Of a stretch of DNA of 17,640 nucleotides, positions 1-7,526 are shown one piece after another; positions within the stretch are counted from its first letter, which is position 1; each line of letters begins with the position of its first letter. Under the pieces are notes generated by a model. The model saw only the letters and a list, made by a program, of their open reading frames with translations, searched no databases and was not told the DNA's origin. The translations under genes and the position numbers were made by a program. The stretch is from an uncultured Lachnospiraceae bacterium. GTDB taxonomy: Bacteria; Bacillota_A; Clostridia; Lachnospirales; Lachnospiraceae. The stretch covers positions 1 to 17,640 of the forward strand of contig CADBME010000181.1 in the NCBI GenBank assembly GCA_902795715.1. The letters run 5' to 3'.

Positions 1-279
1 AGCTGCCCGACTGAGATACTCGAAGCGATAGCTTCACTCAATGCAGAGGGCCGTCCTATCTGGAAGCCAATGCACATGCAGCCTATTTACAGGATGAATC
101 CATTCATTACAGCTAATGGAAGCGGCAGGGCACGAAGCAATGCTTACATTAAGGAAACCGGCATGATGGATGTCGGAGCGGATATCTTTGAAAGAGGTCT
201 GTGCCTGCCGAGCGATAACAAGATGACACCTGAGCAGCAGGATGCGATCATAGAAGTGATAAGAAAGTGTTTTGAGTAA
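1..279 (+). CDS. pglE: DegT/DnrJ-family sugar aminotransferase, C-terminal part (PglE/EpsN-like)
   Basis: This is the last 92 residues of a gene that begins before the window; the frame is open from base 1 to the TAA at 277-279. The visible part carries the C-terminal signature of PLP-dependent sugar aminotransferases of the PglE/EpsN group: RPIWKPMHMQPIY near residues 19-31, then DIFERGLCLPSDNKMT and a final helix that begins with PEQQD. The family transfers an amino group from glutamate to the 4-keto carbon of a UDP-4-keto-6-deoxy-HexNAc in the cytosol. PglC- and PglD-like genes follow directly, which is the bacillosamine arrangement of Campylobacter pgl and Bacillus eps clusters, so a PglE role is likely. 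The PLP lysine lies outside the window and cannot be checked. The family call is firm; the exact substrate is inferred from neighbours. Confidence 0.85.
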   Translation, partial: SCPTEILEAIASLNAEGRPIWKPMHMQPIYRMNPFITANGSGRARSNAYIKETGMMDVGADIFERGLCLPSDNKMTPEQQDAIIEVIRKCFE

Positions 280-280
280 T

Positions 281-928
281 ATGAAACATACACCATACGG
301 GCCATACGAGAAGTATTTAAAGAGACCACTGGACTGCATTCTTGCGACAGGAGCGCTTGTTGTGCTTTCGCCTGTCATGGGTGCGACTGCTTTAGCGGTC
401 AGAAAAAACCTGGGAAAGCCTGTGATATTTGCTCAGGACCGGCCGGGAAGGATCGACGCGAAAAGTGGTAAAGAAAAGATATTTAAGCTTTATAAGTTTC
501 GCACAATGACTGACGAGCGGGGGGCTGACGGAGAATTGCTGCCGGATGAGGTCAGGCTGACTGACTTCGGGAAGTTACTCAGATCAACTTCGCTGGATGA
601 GCTCCCTGAACTGATAAATATAATCAAGGGAGATATGGCCATTGTAGGGCCGAGGCCGCTGCTTGTCAGATATCTGCCGCGATATAACGAGCACCAGGCA
701 AGAAGGCACGAGGTGAGGCCGGGGCTTACAGGTCTTGCTCAGGTCCATGGCCGCAATACTGTCAGCTGGGAAGAAAAATTCGACTGGGACGTCAAATATG
801 TAGATAAAATCACCTTCGCAGAAGACCTGAAGATTATTATCGCTACCATAAAAGCAGTATTGGCAAAAGAGGGTATAAGCTCAGAAACCAGTGCCACCAT
901 GGAAGAGTTTAAGGGGAATGCTCAGTGA
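281..928 (+). CDS. pglC: Undecaprenyl-phosphate sugar-phosphate transferase (PglC/EpsL-type phosphoglycosyl transferase)
   Basis: This 215-residue monotopic phosphoglycosyl transferase should start the repeat unit by moving a sugar-1-phosphate from a UDP-sugar to undecaprenyl phosphate at the inner membrane face. The size fits the small PglC class (about 200 residues). Family marks in order are a hydrophobic re-entrant segment at about residues 14-32 after KRPLD, KFRTMTDERG, the catalytic Asp-Glu dyad at D106-E107 within SLDELPEL, GDMAIVGPRPLL, and RHEVRPGLTGLAQVHGRN. Two starts are possible: ATG 281, chosen here, or TTG 272, which would overlap the upstream stop and add three residues. Neither has a strong ribosome binding site. 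With PglE- and PglD-like neighbours the likely substrate is UDP-di-N-acetylbacillosamine, but other UDP-HexNAc derivatives are possible. Confidence 0.93.
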   Translation: MKHTPYGPYEKYLKRPLDCILATGALVVLSPVMGATALAVRKNLGKPVIFAQDRPGRIDAKSGKEKIFKLYKFRTMTDERGADGELLPDEVRLTDFGKLLRSTSLDELPELINIIKGDMAIVGPRPLLVRYLPRYNEHQARRHEVRPGLTGLAQVHGRNTVSWEEKFDWDVKYVDKITFAEDLKIIIATIKAVLAKEGISSETSATMEEFKGNAQ

Positions 929-1518
929 AAACTATTAACATTATAGGCGCATCAGGGCACGGAAAAGTAATTGCAGATATTGCAAAGCTTAACGGATACG
1001 ACAATATAGTTTTTTTTGACGATGATCAGACGCTCACGGAATGTGCCGGATATCCGGTTTCCGGTTCAAGCAGAGAAGCCGCAGAAGGGGATATTTTCGT
1101 AGCTATTGGGAACGGGGAAATCCGTAAAAAAATGATGGATTACTATTCCGGCCGCAGACTGCCGGCACTTATTCACCCTGAAGCTGTAGTGGCTGAAAGT
1201 GCGAGTGTTGGACCAGGAACCGTCATTATGGCGGGAGCTGTTGTAAATCCATATGCGGTGATCGGCAGAGGCTGCATTGTAAATACCAGCAGCTCCGTTG
1301 ACCACGATTCCATTGTTGAAGACTTTGTACACGTTGCGGTTGGAGCTCATTTATGCGGGACTGTCACTATTGGTCAAATGACATGGATTGGGGCCGGAAC
1401 TGTTGTAAGCAACAATATAAATATATGTAACAACTGCATGATAGGAGCAGGAGCGGTAGTGGTTCACGATATAACGGAACCGGGGACATACGTTGGAGTC
1501 CCGGCTAAGCTTATTTAG
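925..1518 (+). CDS. pglD: NeuD/PglD-family sugar N-acetyltransferase
   Basis: This 197-residue protein matches the length of Campylobacter PglD (195). The N-terminal Rossmann-like domain begins IIGASGHGKVIADIAKL, the sugar-nucleotide binding signature of the family. From about residue 85 a left-handed beta-helix follows, with hexapeptide repeats such as VGPGTV, IGRGCI, IGQMTW and IGAGAV, and ends in GVPAKLI. The candidate catalytic base is H127 in SVDHDS, matching the active-site histidine of PglD. The enzyme would acetylate the 4-amino group of a UDP-4-amino-sugar using acetyl-CoA, the step after the upstream aminotransferase. It starts with GTG in a GTGA overlap with the pglC-like stop, with a ribosome binding site (AAGGGGA, 911-917), which suggests translational coupling. 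Identity as a sugar acetyltransferase is firm; the bacillosamine product is inferred from context. Confidence 0.9.
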   Translation: MKTINIIGASGHGKVIADIAKLNGYDNIVFFDDDQTLTECAGYPVSGSSREAAEGDIFVAIGNGEIRKKMMDYYSGRRLPALIHPEAVVAESASVGPGTVIMAGAVVNPYAVIGRGCIVNTSSSVDHDSIVEDFVHVAVGAHLCGTVTIGQMTWIGAGTVVSNNINICNNCMIGAGAVVVHDITEPGTYVGVPAKLI

Positions 1519-1522
1519 CGGC

Positions 1523-1528
1523 AGGTGA
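1523..1528 (+). promoter_or_regulatory. Ribosome binding site that favours GTG 1534 over GTG 1525
   Basis: The bases AGGTGA lie 5 bases before GTG 1534, which starts a protein beginning MKILILANND. The earlier in-frame GTG at 1525 overlaps this site and would only add the residues MIS, so 1534 is the better start. Confidence 0.55.
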
Positions 1529-1533
1529 TTTCT

Positions 1534-2616
1534 GTGAAAATTCTTATTCTGGCAAACAACGATATAGGTTTATACAAATTCCGCAGGGAATTGATAGAAG
1601 AGCTGTGCAAATCCCACAAGGTATATCTTTCACTGCCACAGGGGGAGTTTGTGGAACAGCTAAAATCTTTGGGCTGCATTTATGAAGAAACCGCTTTTAA
1701 CAGAAGGGGCATGAATCCGCTGGCCGAGATTAAATTGCTGCATACTTATATAAAACTTATAAAAAAGATATCACCGGACGTCGTCTTTACATACACTATA
1801 AAACCTAATGTTTACGGCGGAATCGCCTGCGCCCTTACACATACGCATTATTTTTCCAATGTTACGGGCCTTGGAACCTCAATCGAGAATGGAGGCCTTC
1901 TGTCCGCGGTTTCACTGAAGTTGTATAAACGGGGACTGAAAAAGGCAGACTGCGTATTCTTCCAGAACGCTTCAAACAGGGATCTGTTTATAAGAAAGAA
2001 AGTAATCACCGGAAGGACCAGACTTATACCCGGATCCGGAGTCAACCTGGATGCATACTCTTTCGAAGAATATCCGCCGGAGGCAGCACCGGTCAGGCTG
2101 CTGTTTGTCGGAAGGCTGATGAAGGATAAAGGCATAGGTGAGCTCCTGGAAGCTGTTAAAAAAGTGAATGCGCAGGGCATAAAGGTGTTTGCGGATATCG
2201 TAGGCTTTATGGAAGAAGATTACTCGGATGAGCTGGCAATGCTGGAGGATCTCGGCTTTATCAAGTACCATGGCCTGCAGTCTGATACGGTTCCGTTTTA
2301 TAAAAATGCACATTGCGTGGTGCTGCCGTCATATCATGAGGGCATGGCAAATGTGATGCTCGAAGCGGCTGCAACCGGCAGACCGGTCATAACGACCCGG
2401 GTACCCGGCTGCCAGGAAACATTTGAAGAGGGTTGGTCCGGGCTCGGCTGCGAAGCCGGAGATACAGAAAGCCTTGTTAAAGCACTCAGAGCGTTTTTAT
2501 CGATGCCGTATGATGAACGCAAAAGAATGGGTATCAACGGCAGGGAAAAGATGGAAAAAGAATTCAGCCGGCAGATCATAATCAATGCATATCTGGAAGA
2601 GCTGGATAGAATATAG
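1534..2616 (+). CDS. Glycosyltransferase family 4 (PglA/EpsD-like)
   Basis: This 360-residue GT-B enzyme probably adds the second sugar to the undecaprenyl-linked starter at the inner membrane face. The N-terminal acceptor domain begins KILILANNDIGLYKFRRELI; the nucleotide-sugar domain starts near RLLFVGRLMKDKGIGELLEA. The retaining GT4 E-x7-E motif is present as E269 and E277 in HEGMANVMLEAAATG, followed by PVITTRVPGCQE. The overall pattern (early SLPQGEFVEQLKSLG, late VLPSYHEGM) is like Campylobacter PglA, which extends undecaprenyl-linked bacillosamine with GalNAc. The position just after pglC/pglD-like genes fits that job, but donor and linkage cannot be read from the sequence. The start is taken as GTG 1534 from its ribosome binding site. 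Confidence 0.9.
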   Translation: MKILILANNDIGLYKFRRELIEELCKSHKVYLSLPQGEFVEQLKSLGCIYEETAFNRRGMNPLAEIKLLHTYIKLIKKISPDVVFTYTIKPNVYGGIACALTHTHYFSNVTGLGTSIENGGLLSAVSLKLYKRGLKKADCVFFQNASNRDLFIRKKVITGRTRLIPGSGVNLDAYSFEEYPPEAAPVRLLFVGRLMKDKGIGELLEAVKKVNAQGIKVFADIVGFMEEDYSDELAMLEDLGFIKYHGLQSDTVPFYKNAHCVVLPSYHEGMANVMLEAAATGRPVITTRVPGCQETFEEGWSGLGCEAGDTESLVKALRAFLSMPYDERKRMGINGREKMEKEFSRQIIINAYLEELDRI

Positions 2617-2639
2617 AAATAGTTGAAAGTTGGAAATTC

Positions 2640-2644
2640 GGAGG
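2640..2644 (+). promoter_or_regulatory. Strong ribosome binding site fixing the start at ATG 2650
   Basis: GGAGG lies 5 bases before ATG 2650. An upstream in-frame TTG at 2623 has no such site, and the nine residues it would add precede the normal N-terminus of the dehydrogenase family. Confidence 0.8.
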
Positions 2645-2649
2645 AAAAA

Positions 2650-3960
2650 ATGAACCTTTTTGAAAAGCTGCTTAAAAAAGAAGAAACGCTTTCCGTAGTC
2701 GGACTGGGATATGTAGGCATGCCGATAGCAGTAGCATTTGCAAAAAAAATCAATGTTATAGGCTACGACCTTAATGCAAAAAAGATAGAGCTTTATAAGA
2801 ACGGCATTGATCCTACAAGAGAAGTCGGCAACGATGCAATCAGATCCACATCGATGCTGTTTACTTCCGATGAGAAGAAACTCAGAGAGGCTAAATTTCA
2901 TATAGTTGCTGTACCAACGCCAGTTAACGATGACCATACACCTGACCTGACTCCTGTAAAGGGCGCCAGCCGGATACTGGGCAGGAATCTTACAAAAGGT
3001 TCAGTTGTTGTATTTGAATCAACCGTTTATCCGGGTGTTACGGAAGACATCTGTGTTCCTATCCTTGAAGAGGAATCGGGGCTGAAATGCGGAACGGATT
3101 TTAAGATCGGCTATTCACCTGAAAGGATCAATCCGGGAGATAAGGTTCACAGACTCGAGACTATTACAAAAATAGTGTCCGGCATGGATGAAGAAAGTCT
3201 CGAATGCATTGCAAAAGTTTATGAACTCGTTGTTGAAGCAGGGGTTCATCGTGCTTCGGGAATTAAAGTAGCTGAGGCTGCGAAAGTAATTGAGAACAGC
3301 CAGAGAGATATTAATATCGCTTTTATGAACGAGCTGTCGATTATTTTTAATAAGATGGGAATCGATACAAAGTCTGTTCTTGAAGCAGCAGGAACAAAAT
3401 GGAATTTCCTTAAATTCTCACCGGGGCTTGTAGGCGGGCACTGCATAGGAGTTGACCCGTACTATTTGACATATAAGGCGGAGGAACTGGGATACCACAG
3501 CCAGATAATCCTTGCAGGCCGCCGCATCAATGATGATATGGGAAAATATGTGGCAGAAAACTGCGTAAAAAAGCTGATTACGGCAGATAAGGCCATCAAA
3601 GGCGCAAAGGTCGCCATTCTGGGCTTTACATTTAAAGAGAATTGCCCTGACACCAGAAATACGAAGGTGATCGATATAGTCAATGAACTCAGAGAGTACG
3701 GGGTTGTACCTGTTGTTGCTGATCCTGAGGCAGACGCTGAAGAAGCAAAAAATCTGTATGGAATTGAGTTTACAGATATAAACGATATACGGGATATGGA
3801 TGCAGTTATTGTAGCCGTATCACATACTGCATTTGCAGGTCTTACAATGGAAGATATTGGCAATCTTTACGGAGAAGGGAAAAGAGTACTTCTTGACATT
3901 AAAGGTGTGTTTGACCGCAAAGACTACGAAGAACATGGATATATTTACTGGAGGCTATAA
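2650..3960 (+). CDS. tviB: UDP-N-acetylhexosamine 6-dehydrogenase (TviB/WbpO type)
   Basis: This 436-residue, NAD-dependent cytosolic enzyme belongs to the UDP-glucose/GDP-mannose dehydrogenase family. It would oxidise C6 of UDP-GlcNAc or UDP-GalNAc to the uronic acid in two steps. The N-terminal NAD site is GLGYVG at residues 18-23. FESTVYPGVTED and GYSPERINPGDK follow, then AEAAKVIENSQRDINIA and the catalytic loop GGHCIGVDPYYLT with C265 as the nucleophile. The C-terminal domain contains LGFTFKENCPDTRNTKVID. These match the TviB/WbpO branch (HexNAc dehydrogenases) better than Ugd (glucose). The next gene is a TviC/WbpP-type epimerase, with no gap, which supports UDP-GalNAcA as the product of the pair. 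The order of oxidation and epimerisation differs between the Vi and Pseudomonas O6 systems and is not settled here. Confidence 0.93.
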   Translation: MNLFEKLLKKEETLSVVGLGYVGMPIAVAFAKKINVIGYDLNAKKIELYKNGIDPTREVGNDAIRSTSMLFTSDEKKLREAKFHIVAVPTPVNDDHTPDLTPVKGASRILGRNLTKGSVVVFESTVYPGVTEDICVPILEEESGLKCGTDFKIGYSPERINPGDKVHRLETITKIVSGMDEESLECIAKVYELVVEAGVHRASGIKVAEAAKVIENSQRDINIAFMNELSIIFNKMGIDTKSVLEAAGTKWNFLKFSPGLVGGHCIGVDPYYLTYKAEELGYHSQIILAGRRINDDMGKYVAENCVKKLITADKAIKGAKVAILGFTFKENCPDTRNTKVIDIVNELREYGVVPVVADPEADAEEAKNLYGIEFTDINDIRDMDAVIVAVSHTAFAGLTMEDIGNLYGEGKRVLLDIKGVFDRKDYEEHGYIYWRL

Positions 3961-4935
3961 ATGGGATACGAAAACATCAGCTTTCCTGAAAACAGTGTAT
4001 TTCTTGTAACCGGCGGGGCTGGCTTCATCGGATCAAATCTGTGTGAAGCGATTTTGAACCTTGGCTATGAAGTCAGATGTCTTGACGATCTGTCGACCGG
4101 GAAACAGGAAAACGTCGATTTGTTTATTGATAATCCGAAATACACTTTTATCAAGGGGGATATAAAGGATCTGGATACATGCATAAAGGCTTGCGAAGGC
4201 GTTGACTATGTGCTCAATCAGGCAGCCTGGGGCAGTGTTCCGCGATCAATAGAGATGCCGCTGTTCTATTGTGCCAATAATATACAAGGAACGCTTAACA
4301 TGATGGAAGCGGCACGGATTAATAAGGTAAAGAAGTTTGTATATGCATCGAGCAGCAGCGTATATGGAGATGAACCGAACCTTCCAAAAAAGGAGGGGCG
4401 TGAAGGAAATCTGTTAAGCCCGTACGCAGTGTCAAAAAGAGCAGACGAGGAGTGGGCAAAGCAGTATACGAGGCATTACGGTCTTGATACATACGGCCTG
4501 CGCTACTTCAATGTCTTCGGAAGGCGCCAGGACCCTAATGGCGCATATGCCGCTGTAATCCCAAAATTCATAAGACAGATGCTCAACAATGAAGTACCGA
4601 CTATACATGGTGACGGGAAACAGAGCAGAGACTTCACATATATTGAGAATGTTATTGAAGCCAATCTCAAGGCATGTCTTGCTCCGTCTGAATATGCCGG
4701 TGAAGCTTTTAATATTGCTTACGGAGGCAGGGAATATCTGATTGATATTTTCTACGGTCTTACGGAAGCTCTGGGCATGGACATGGAACCTGTTTTCGGA
4801 CCTGAAAGAGCAGGTGATATAAAGCACAGCAATGCCGACATAACAAAGGCTAAAGAGATGCTGGGATATGACCCTGACTGGAGTTTTGCCAGAGGCATAC
4901 AGGCGGCCATTGAGTGGTACAAGGAGAACCTTTAG
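3961..4935 (+). CDS. tviC: UDP-N-acetylhexosamine C4-epimerase (TviC/WbpP type)
   Basis: This 324-residue extended short-chain dehydrogenase would invert C4 of UDP-GlcNAc or UDP-GlcNAcA to the galacto form. The NAD site VTGGAGFIGSN is at residues 16-26. ASSSSVYGD carries the catalytic serine, and SPYAVSKRADE holds the Tyr-x3-Lys pair Y155/K159. The WbpP/TviC signatures NQAAWGSVPRSIE, LRYFNVFGRRQDPNGAYAAV and GDGKQSRDFTYIENV are all present; the first has Trp where the family usually has Leu. The ATG directly follows the dehydrogenase stop, with GGAGG at 3950-3954 as ribosome binding site, so the two are co-translated. The length is close to the family norm (about 340). The C4-epimerase call is firm; the preferred substrate is inferred. 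Confidence 0.92.
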   Translation: MGYENISFPENSVFLVTGGAGFIGSNLCEAILNLGYEVRCLDDLSTGKQENVDLFIDNPKYTFIKGDIKDLDTCIKACEGVDYVLNQAAWGSVPRSIEMPLFYCANNIQGTLNMMEAARINKVKKFVYASSSSVYGDEPNLPKKEGREGNLLSPYAVSKRADEEWAKQYTRHYGLDTYGLRYFNVFGRRQDPNGAYAAVIPKFIRQMLNNEVPTIHGDGKQSRDFTYIENVIEANLKACLAPSEYAGEAFNIAYGGREYLIDIFYGLTEALGMDMEPVFGPERAGDIKHSNADITKAKEMLGYDPDWSFARGIQAAIEWYKENL

Positions 4936-5855
4936 TGGAAAAATGGGATAAAGAAAATACCGCATTGATTATGGCCGGAAAGGGGTTCAGATATGAGGGC
5001 TTCACATCGGAGGGTTTTAGTGTGTTTCCTTCATATAAAAGGAGCGGACTTCTGCTTAGAGTTCTCCGCGAAATAGTATTCAGAACTCCTTTTCTTCCGG
5101 ACACTATATTTTATGATAAGAGCGTGTTAAAAAGGGACTGGTCGTACATAGTTGTGTATGACGCTCTGATTACAAAAGAGTATCTGGAATGGTTAAAGAG
5201 AGAATTTCCCGAAACAAAAATACTGTTCAAGTATGAGAACCTGATAGGAAATGCCCGCCACATACTCCCTGAAGCAATACCGGAAGGAATTTCTATATGG
5301 ACATATGATACTTCAGACAGTGAGAAGTATCATATCAATCTGTTCGACAGCTATTATTATTTCAATTCATTCTTGAAAGAGAAGCAGGAACCGGTATATG
5401 ATGTGTTTTTTATCGGAAGAGACAAAGGAAGAGGGGAGTTTTTGCTTAAACTCGAAGACGAGTTGAAACAGCAGGGCCTGAAAACGAAATTCATCATCAC
5501 AAAAGATGGAAGATTCTCCAGAAAAAAGAAATACTATGGGAAGGAACTCAAATACACAGAAGTCACTGACTATCTTTCAAAAAGTAAAGCGGTGCTGAAT
5601 GTGGTAATGGAGGGACAAAAGGGAATAACTTTAAGAGATGCAGAATCAGTGTTCTGGAAAATCAAACTTATAACAACAAATGAACAGATAAAAAACGCTG
5701 ATTTCTATAATAAAAATAATGTGTTGGTGCTGAAAGATGATAATCATGATCAGATTTTCGAATTCCTGTCATCTGAAAGACAAGATCCCGGAGAGGAATT
5801 AATAAAACAGCATTCACCTGAAACCTTTTTCGATTACGTTACAAGGGAAATATAA
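4935..5855 (+). CDS. Putative glycosyltransferase, RfaS/CgeB-like
   Basis: This 306-residue protein begins at GTG 4935, overlapping the epimerase stop by one base, with AAGGAG at 4921-4926 upstream. An in-frame GTG at 4914 is less likely because it precedes that site. There is no signal peptide and no clear membrane helix. The second half has a Rossmann-like start at D156 in YDVFFIGRDKGRG, then a long helix, and later YLSKSKAVLNVVMEGQKG followed by ITLRDAESVFWKIKLIT, then ADFYNKNNVLVL. That late segment resembles the C-terminal donor domain of CgeB/RfaS-type proteins annotated as LPS or spore-coat glycosyltransferases. No E-x7-E motif is seen. It is one of four probable transferases after the initiator. 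The family call is a judgement from patterns and the activity is unproven; a structure search would help most here. Confidence 0.62.
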   Translation: MEKWDKENTALIMAGKGFRYEGFTSEGFSVFPSYKRSGLLLRVLREIVFRTPFLPDTIFYDKSVLKRDWSYIVVYDALITKEYLEWLKREFPETKILFKYENLIGNARHILPEAIPEGISIWTYDTSDSEKYHINLFDSYYYFNSFLKEKQEPVYDVFFIGRDKGRGEFLLKLEDELKQQGLKTKFIITKDGRFSRKKKYYGKELKYTEVTDYLSKSKAVLNVVMEGQKGITLRDAESVFWKIKLITTNEQIKNADFYNKNNVLVLKDDNHDQIFEFLSSERQDPGEELIKQHSPETFFDYVTREI

Positions 5856-5856
5856 A

Positions 5857-6378
5857 ATGGATCATTCTTTATGTATTGCGACAGAAGACATTATTCTGGT
5901 TCCGATGAGTAATGCAGACAATAAAAAGTATGTTAATTATAGAAACGGAATAACATCCGGCTATGGAGCATTTATCAACAATCATGAAGTAAACGAAAAG
6001 CAGAGACAGGAATGGTTTGAAGAGTATTTAAAAGACAAAAGCTCCTTTATGTTTTCAATTTACACAAGGGATGGAGTCTTTCTTGGGGGCAACTCAATTT
6101 ACAATTTTGAATCAGATAAAAAAACAGCTGAATACGGAAGATTGCTGGTAGATAAGAATACAAGCATAGAACAAGGAATAGAAAAAGCAGGCGAAAAAGC
6201 TACGAAGGCAGCGCTAGAAATCGCAAAAAAAAGATTAAACGTTGAAAATGTTTATATGACAGTTTGGGATGATAATATAGCTGCCAAGCGGATATACGAA
6301 AAGCAGGGATTCACCATAACGGAATCAAAAGAGGAAAATGGAAGAAAGATTCTTGTTATGGAGAAAAGACTTGTTTAG
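5857..6378 (+). CDS. GNAT-family acyltransferase (RimJ/RimL-like)
   Basis: This 173-residue GCN5-related acyltransferase would transfer an acyl group, usually acetyl from acetyl-CoA, to an amine. The N-terminal strand IILVPMSNADNKKYVNYRN resembles the start of RimL-type enzymes. A central stretch IYNFESDKKTAEYGRLLV is followed by a helix, and MTVWDDNIAAKRIYEKQGF is the standard GNAT C-terminal signature (N-x-AAKRIYEKxGF). The SIY...AE.GRL segment recurs in the second GNAT at 16194-16760, so the two are related. Within this cluster it is more likely to N-acylate an amino sugar than a ribosomal protein, but nothing in the sequence shows the substrate. Base composition looks low-GC compared with the cluster ends. 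It starts 1 base after the previous stop. Confidence 0.8.
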   Translation: MDHSLCIATEDIILVPMSNADNKKYVNYRNGITSGYGAFINNHEVNEKQRQEWFEEYLKDKSSFMFSIYTRDGVFLGGNSIYNFESDKKTAEYGRLLVDKNTSIEQGIEKAGEKATKAALEIAKKRLNVENVYMTVWDDNIAAKRIYEKQGFTITESKEENGRKILVMEKRLV

Positions 6379-6410
6379 ATCAATCGAGCAGCTCAATTCA
6401 GGAGTAGATA

Positions 6411-7511
6411 GTGGGATATTTTGCAGCGTTCTTAGTAGTTCTTTTAGGATTATTAAGCCCAAAATCAAGAATAACGACGGCGATTATGAGCACTTATATT
6501 TGGTGCATCATAGCTTTAAATACAGTATCAGCCGATTATTATGCATATGAAGAAATGTATCGTTGCGCATTTGAGCCAAGATATGGACACCACGAGCCAT
6601 TATTCATGCTTCTGTGCAAAATATGCCTTTCCCTGGGACTCTCGTTTACACAATTCAGGATGATTGTCGCAGCAATTGTCGTAGTGCTTATTGTCAAAGC
6701 AATAAGTGCTTTGACTGATTACCGGAATTATGCCCTGGCTTTGTTTATTTTGTTCCCTCTTGCACCGCTTGTTTCCGGGCTGCGGTCAACTTTGGGCTTC
6801 TCGGTGGCAATATACTGTATCGCAAAATATCTCTTTTCAAAAGAAAGTACAGCGTTAAATAAATACATAATTGGCATATTTGCTGCGATGCTTTGCCACT
6901 ATTCGTGCTGCTTTTTCTTTATCTTTATTCTTTCAAGAGGAAAGAATAAGAAAATATCAAACTCTATTGTAGTAGCGGCCTTCTGCTTTTGTGCAGCCTT
7001 GTTCCTGGGATATTCCGGACTGCTTCTGAACTTAATGACTATGGTAACGAGCAGTCCTAAAATTATTTACTGGTTCTCACCTGAAAAACTGGGCTTTTCG
7101 CCGAATTATCTGATCGTTATATTTGCGATGTCAATAATAATGCTGTTGCTTCTGCTTAGCAGAAACAGAGAAATCAGAAGAGAACAGGGAAACAGTAAAG
7201 CTGAGTGTAATTCGGATATGATAAGTCAGGCCATGCTTATATGTGCGTATTCCATGATTTCTTTGACCGGAGCTATCTTTTCGAGCGTTGTTTTCCTCAG
7301 GTTACTGATTCCAAGCGTTGTCATCAGCTATTGTATCCTTGCCGAAACTTTAGCTCCATGGACGGATGACAGCAAAACAGTGTGGAAAGAAAAAACAGCT
7401 ACTTATTTTGGACTTCCGCTTATCGTAACCGTTTTTACCATATATATATTTAGTACATGGATCGGCGGAGATATGCTTTCAACATTTCAAAATAACATGC
7501 TGTTCGTATAG
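6411..7511 (+). CDS. epsG: EpsG-family polysaccharide polymerase (Wzy-like)
   Basis: This 366-residue, very hydrophobic inner-membrane protein has roughly ten predicted membrane segments. It would join lipid-linked repeat units on the outer face of the membrane. An early loop D42-Y-Y-A-Y-E-E-M-Y followed by HHEPLFMLLCKICLSLGLS matches the EpsG pattern (an aspartate/tyrosine loop, then an E-x-L-F segment). GLRSTLGFSVAIYCIAKYLF resembles the conserved Arg-containing helix of the family, followed by ALNKYIIGIFAAMLCHYS with its typical histidine. The start is GTG 6411, with AGGAG at 6400-6404. Polymerases diverge strongly, so the role rests on topology, these patterns and its place beside a flippase. 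Confidence 0.85.
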   Translation: MGYFAAFLVVLLGLLSPKSRITTAIMSTYIWCIIALNTVSADYYAYEEMYRCAFEPRYGHHEPLFMLLCKICLSLGLSFTQFRMIVAAIVVVLIVKAISALTDYRNYALALFILFPLAPLVSGLRSTLGFSVAIYCIAKYLFSKESTALNKYIIGIFAAMLCHYSCCFFFIFILSRGKNKKISNSIVVAAFCFCAALFLGYSGLLLNLMTMVTSSPKIIYWFSPEKLGFSPNYLIVIFAMSIIMLLLLLSRNREIRREQGNSKAECNSDMISQAMLICAYSMISLTGAIFSSVVFLRLLIPSVVISYCILAETLAPWTDDSKTVWKEKTATYFGLPLIVTVFTIYIFSTWIGGDMLSTFQNNMLFV

Positions 7512-7514
7512 GAT

Positions 7515-7521
7515 TAAGGAG
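7515..7521 (+). promoter_or_regulatory. Ribosome binding site supporting a TTG start at 7527
   Basis: TAAGGAG ends 5 bases before TTG 7527. No ATG or GTG lies between it and the conserved N-terminal flippase sequence, so a TTG start is well supported. Confidence 0.75.
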
Positions 7522-7526
7522 TTTGC

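Noticed and set aside
1..2616. Protein N-glycosylation (pgl) locus
   Set aside because: There is no PglB oligosaccharyltransferase or PglK-type ABC flippase in the window; Wzx, EpsG/Wzy and Wzz-like genes point to a polymer.
2650..3960. Reading the dehydrogenase as UDP-glucose 6-dehydrogenase (Ugd)
   Set aside because: The motif set, especially YSPERINPGDK, AAKVIENSQRDINIA and FTFKENCPDTRNT, and the TviC-type neighbour fit the HexNAc dehydrogenase branch.
4432..4965. Long minus-strand open frame opposite the epimerase gene (also others, such as 10373-10975 and 2497-2937)
   Set aside because: These lie fully opposite strongly supported genes, lack ribosome binding sites and show no recognisable motif; they are shadows of coding composition.
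6338..6550. Small plus-strand frame spanning the GNAT end and the polymerase start
   Set aside because: It overlaps both real genes in another frame and has no family signature or ribosome binding site.
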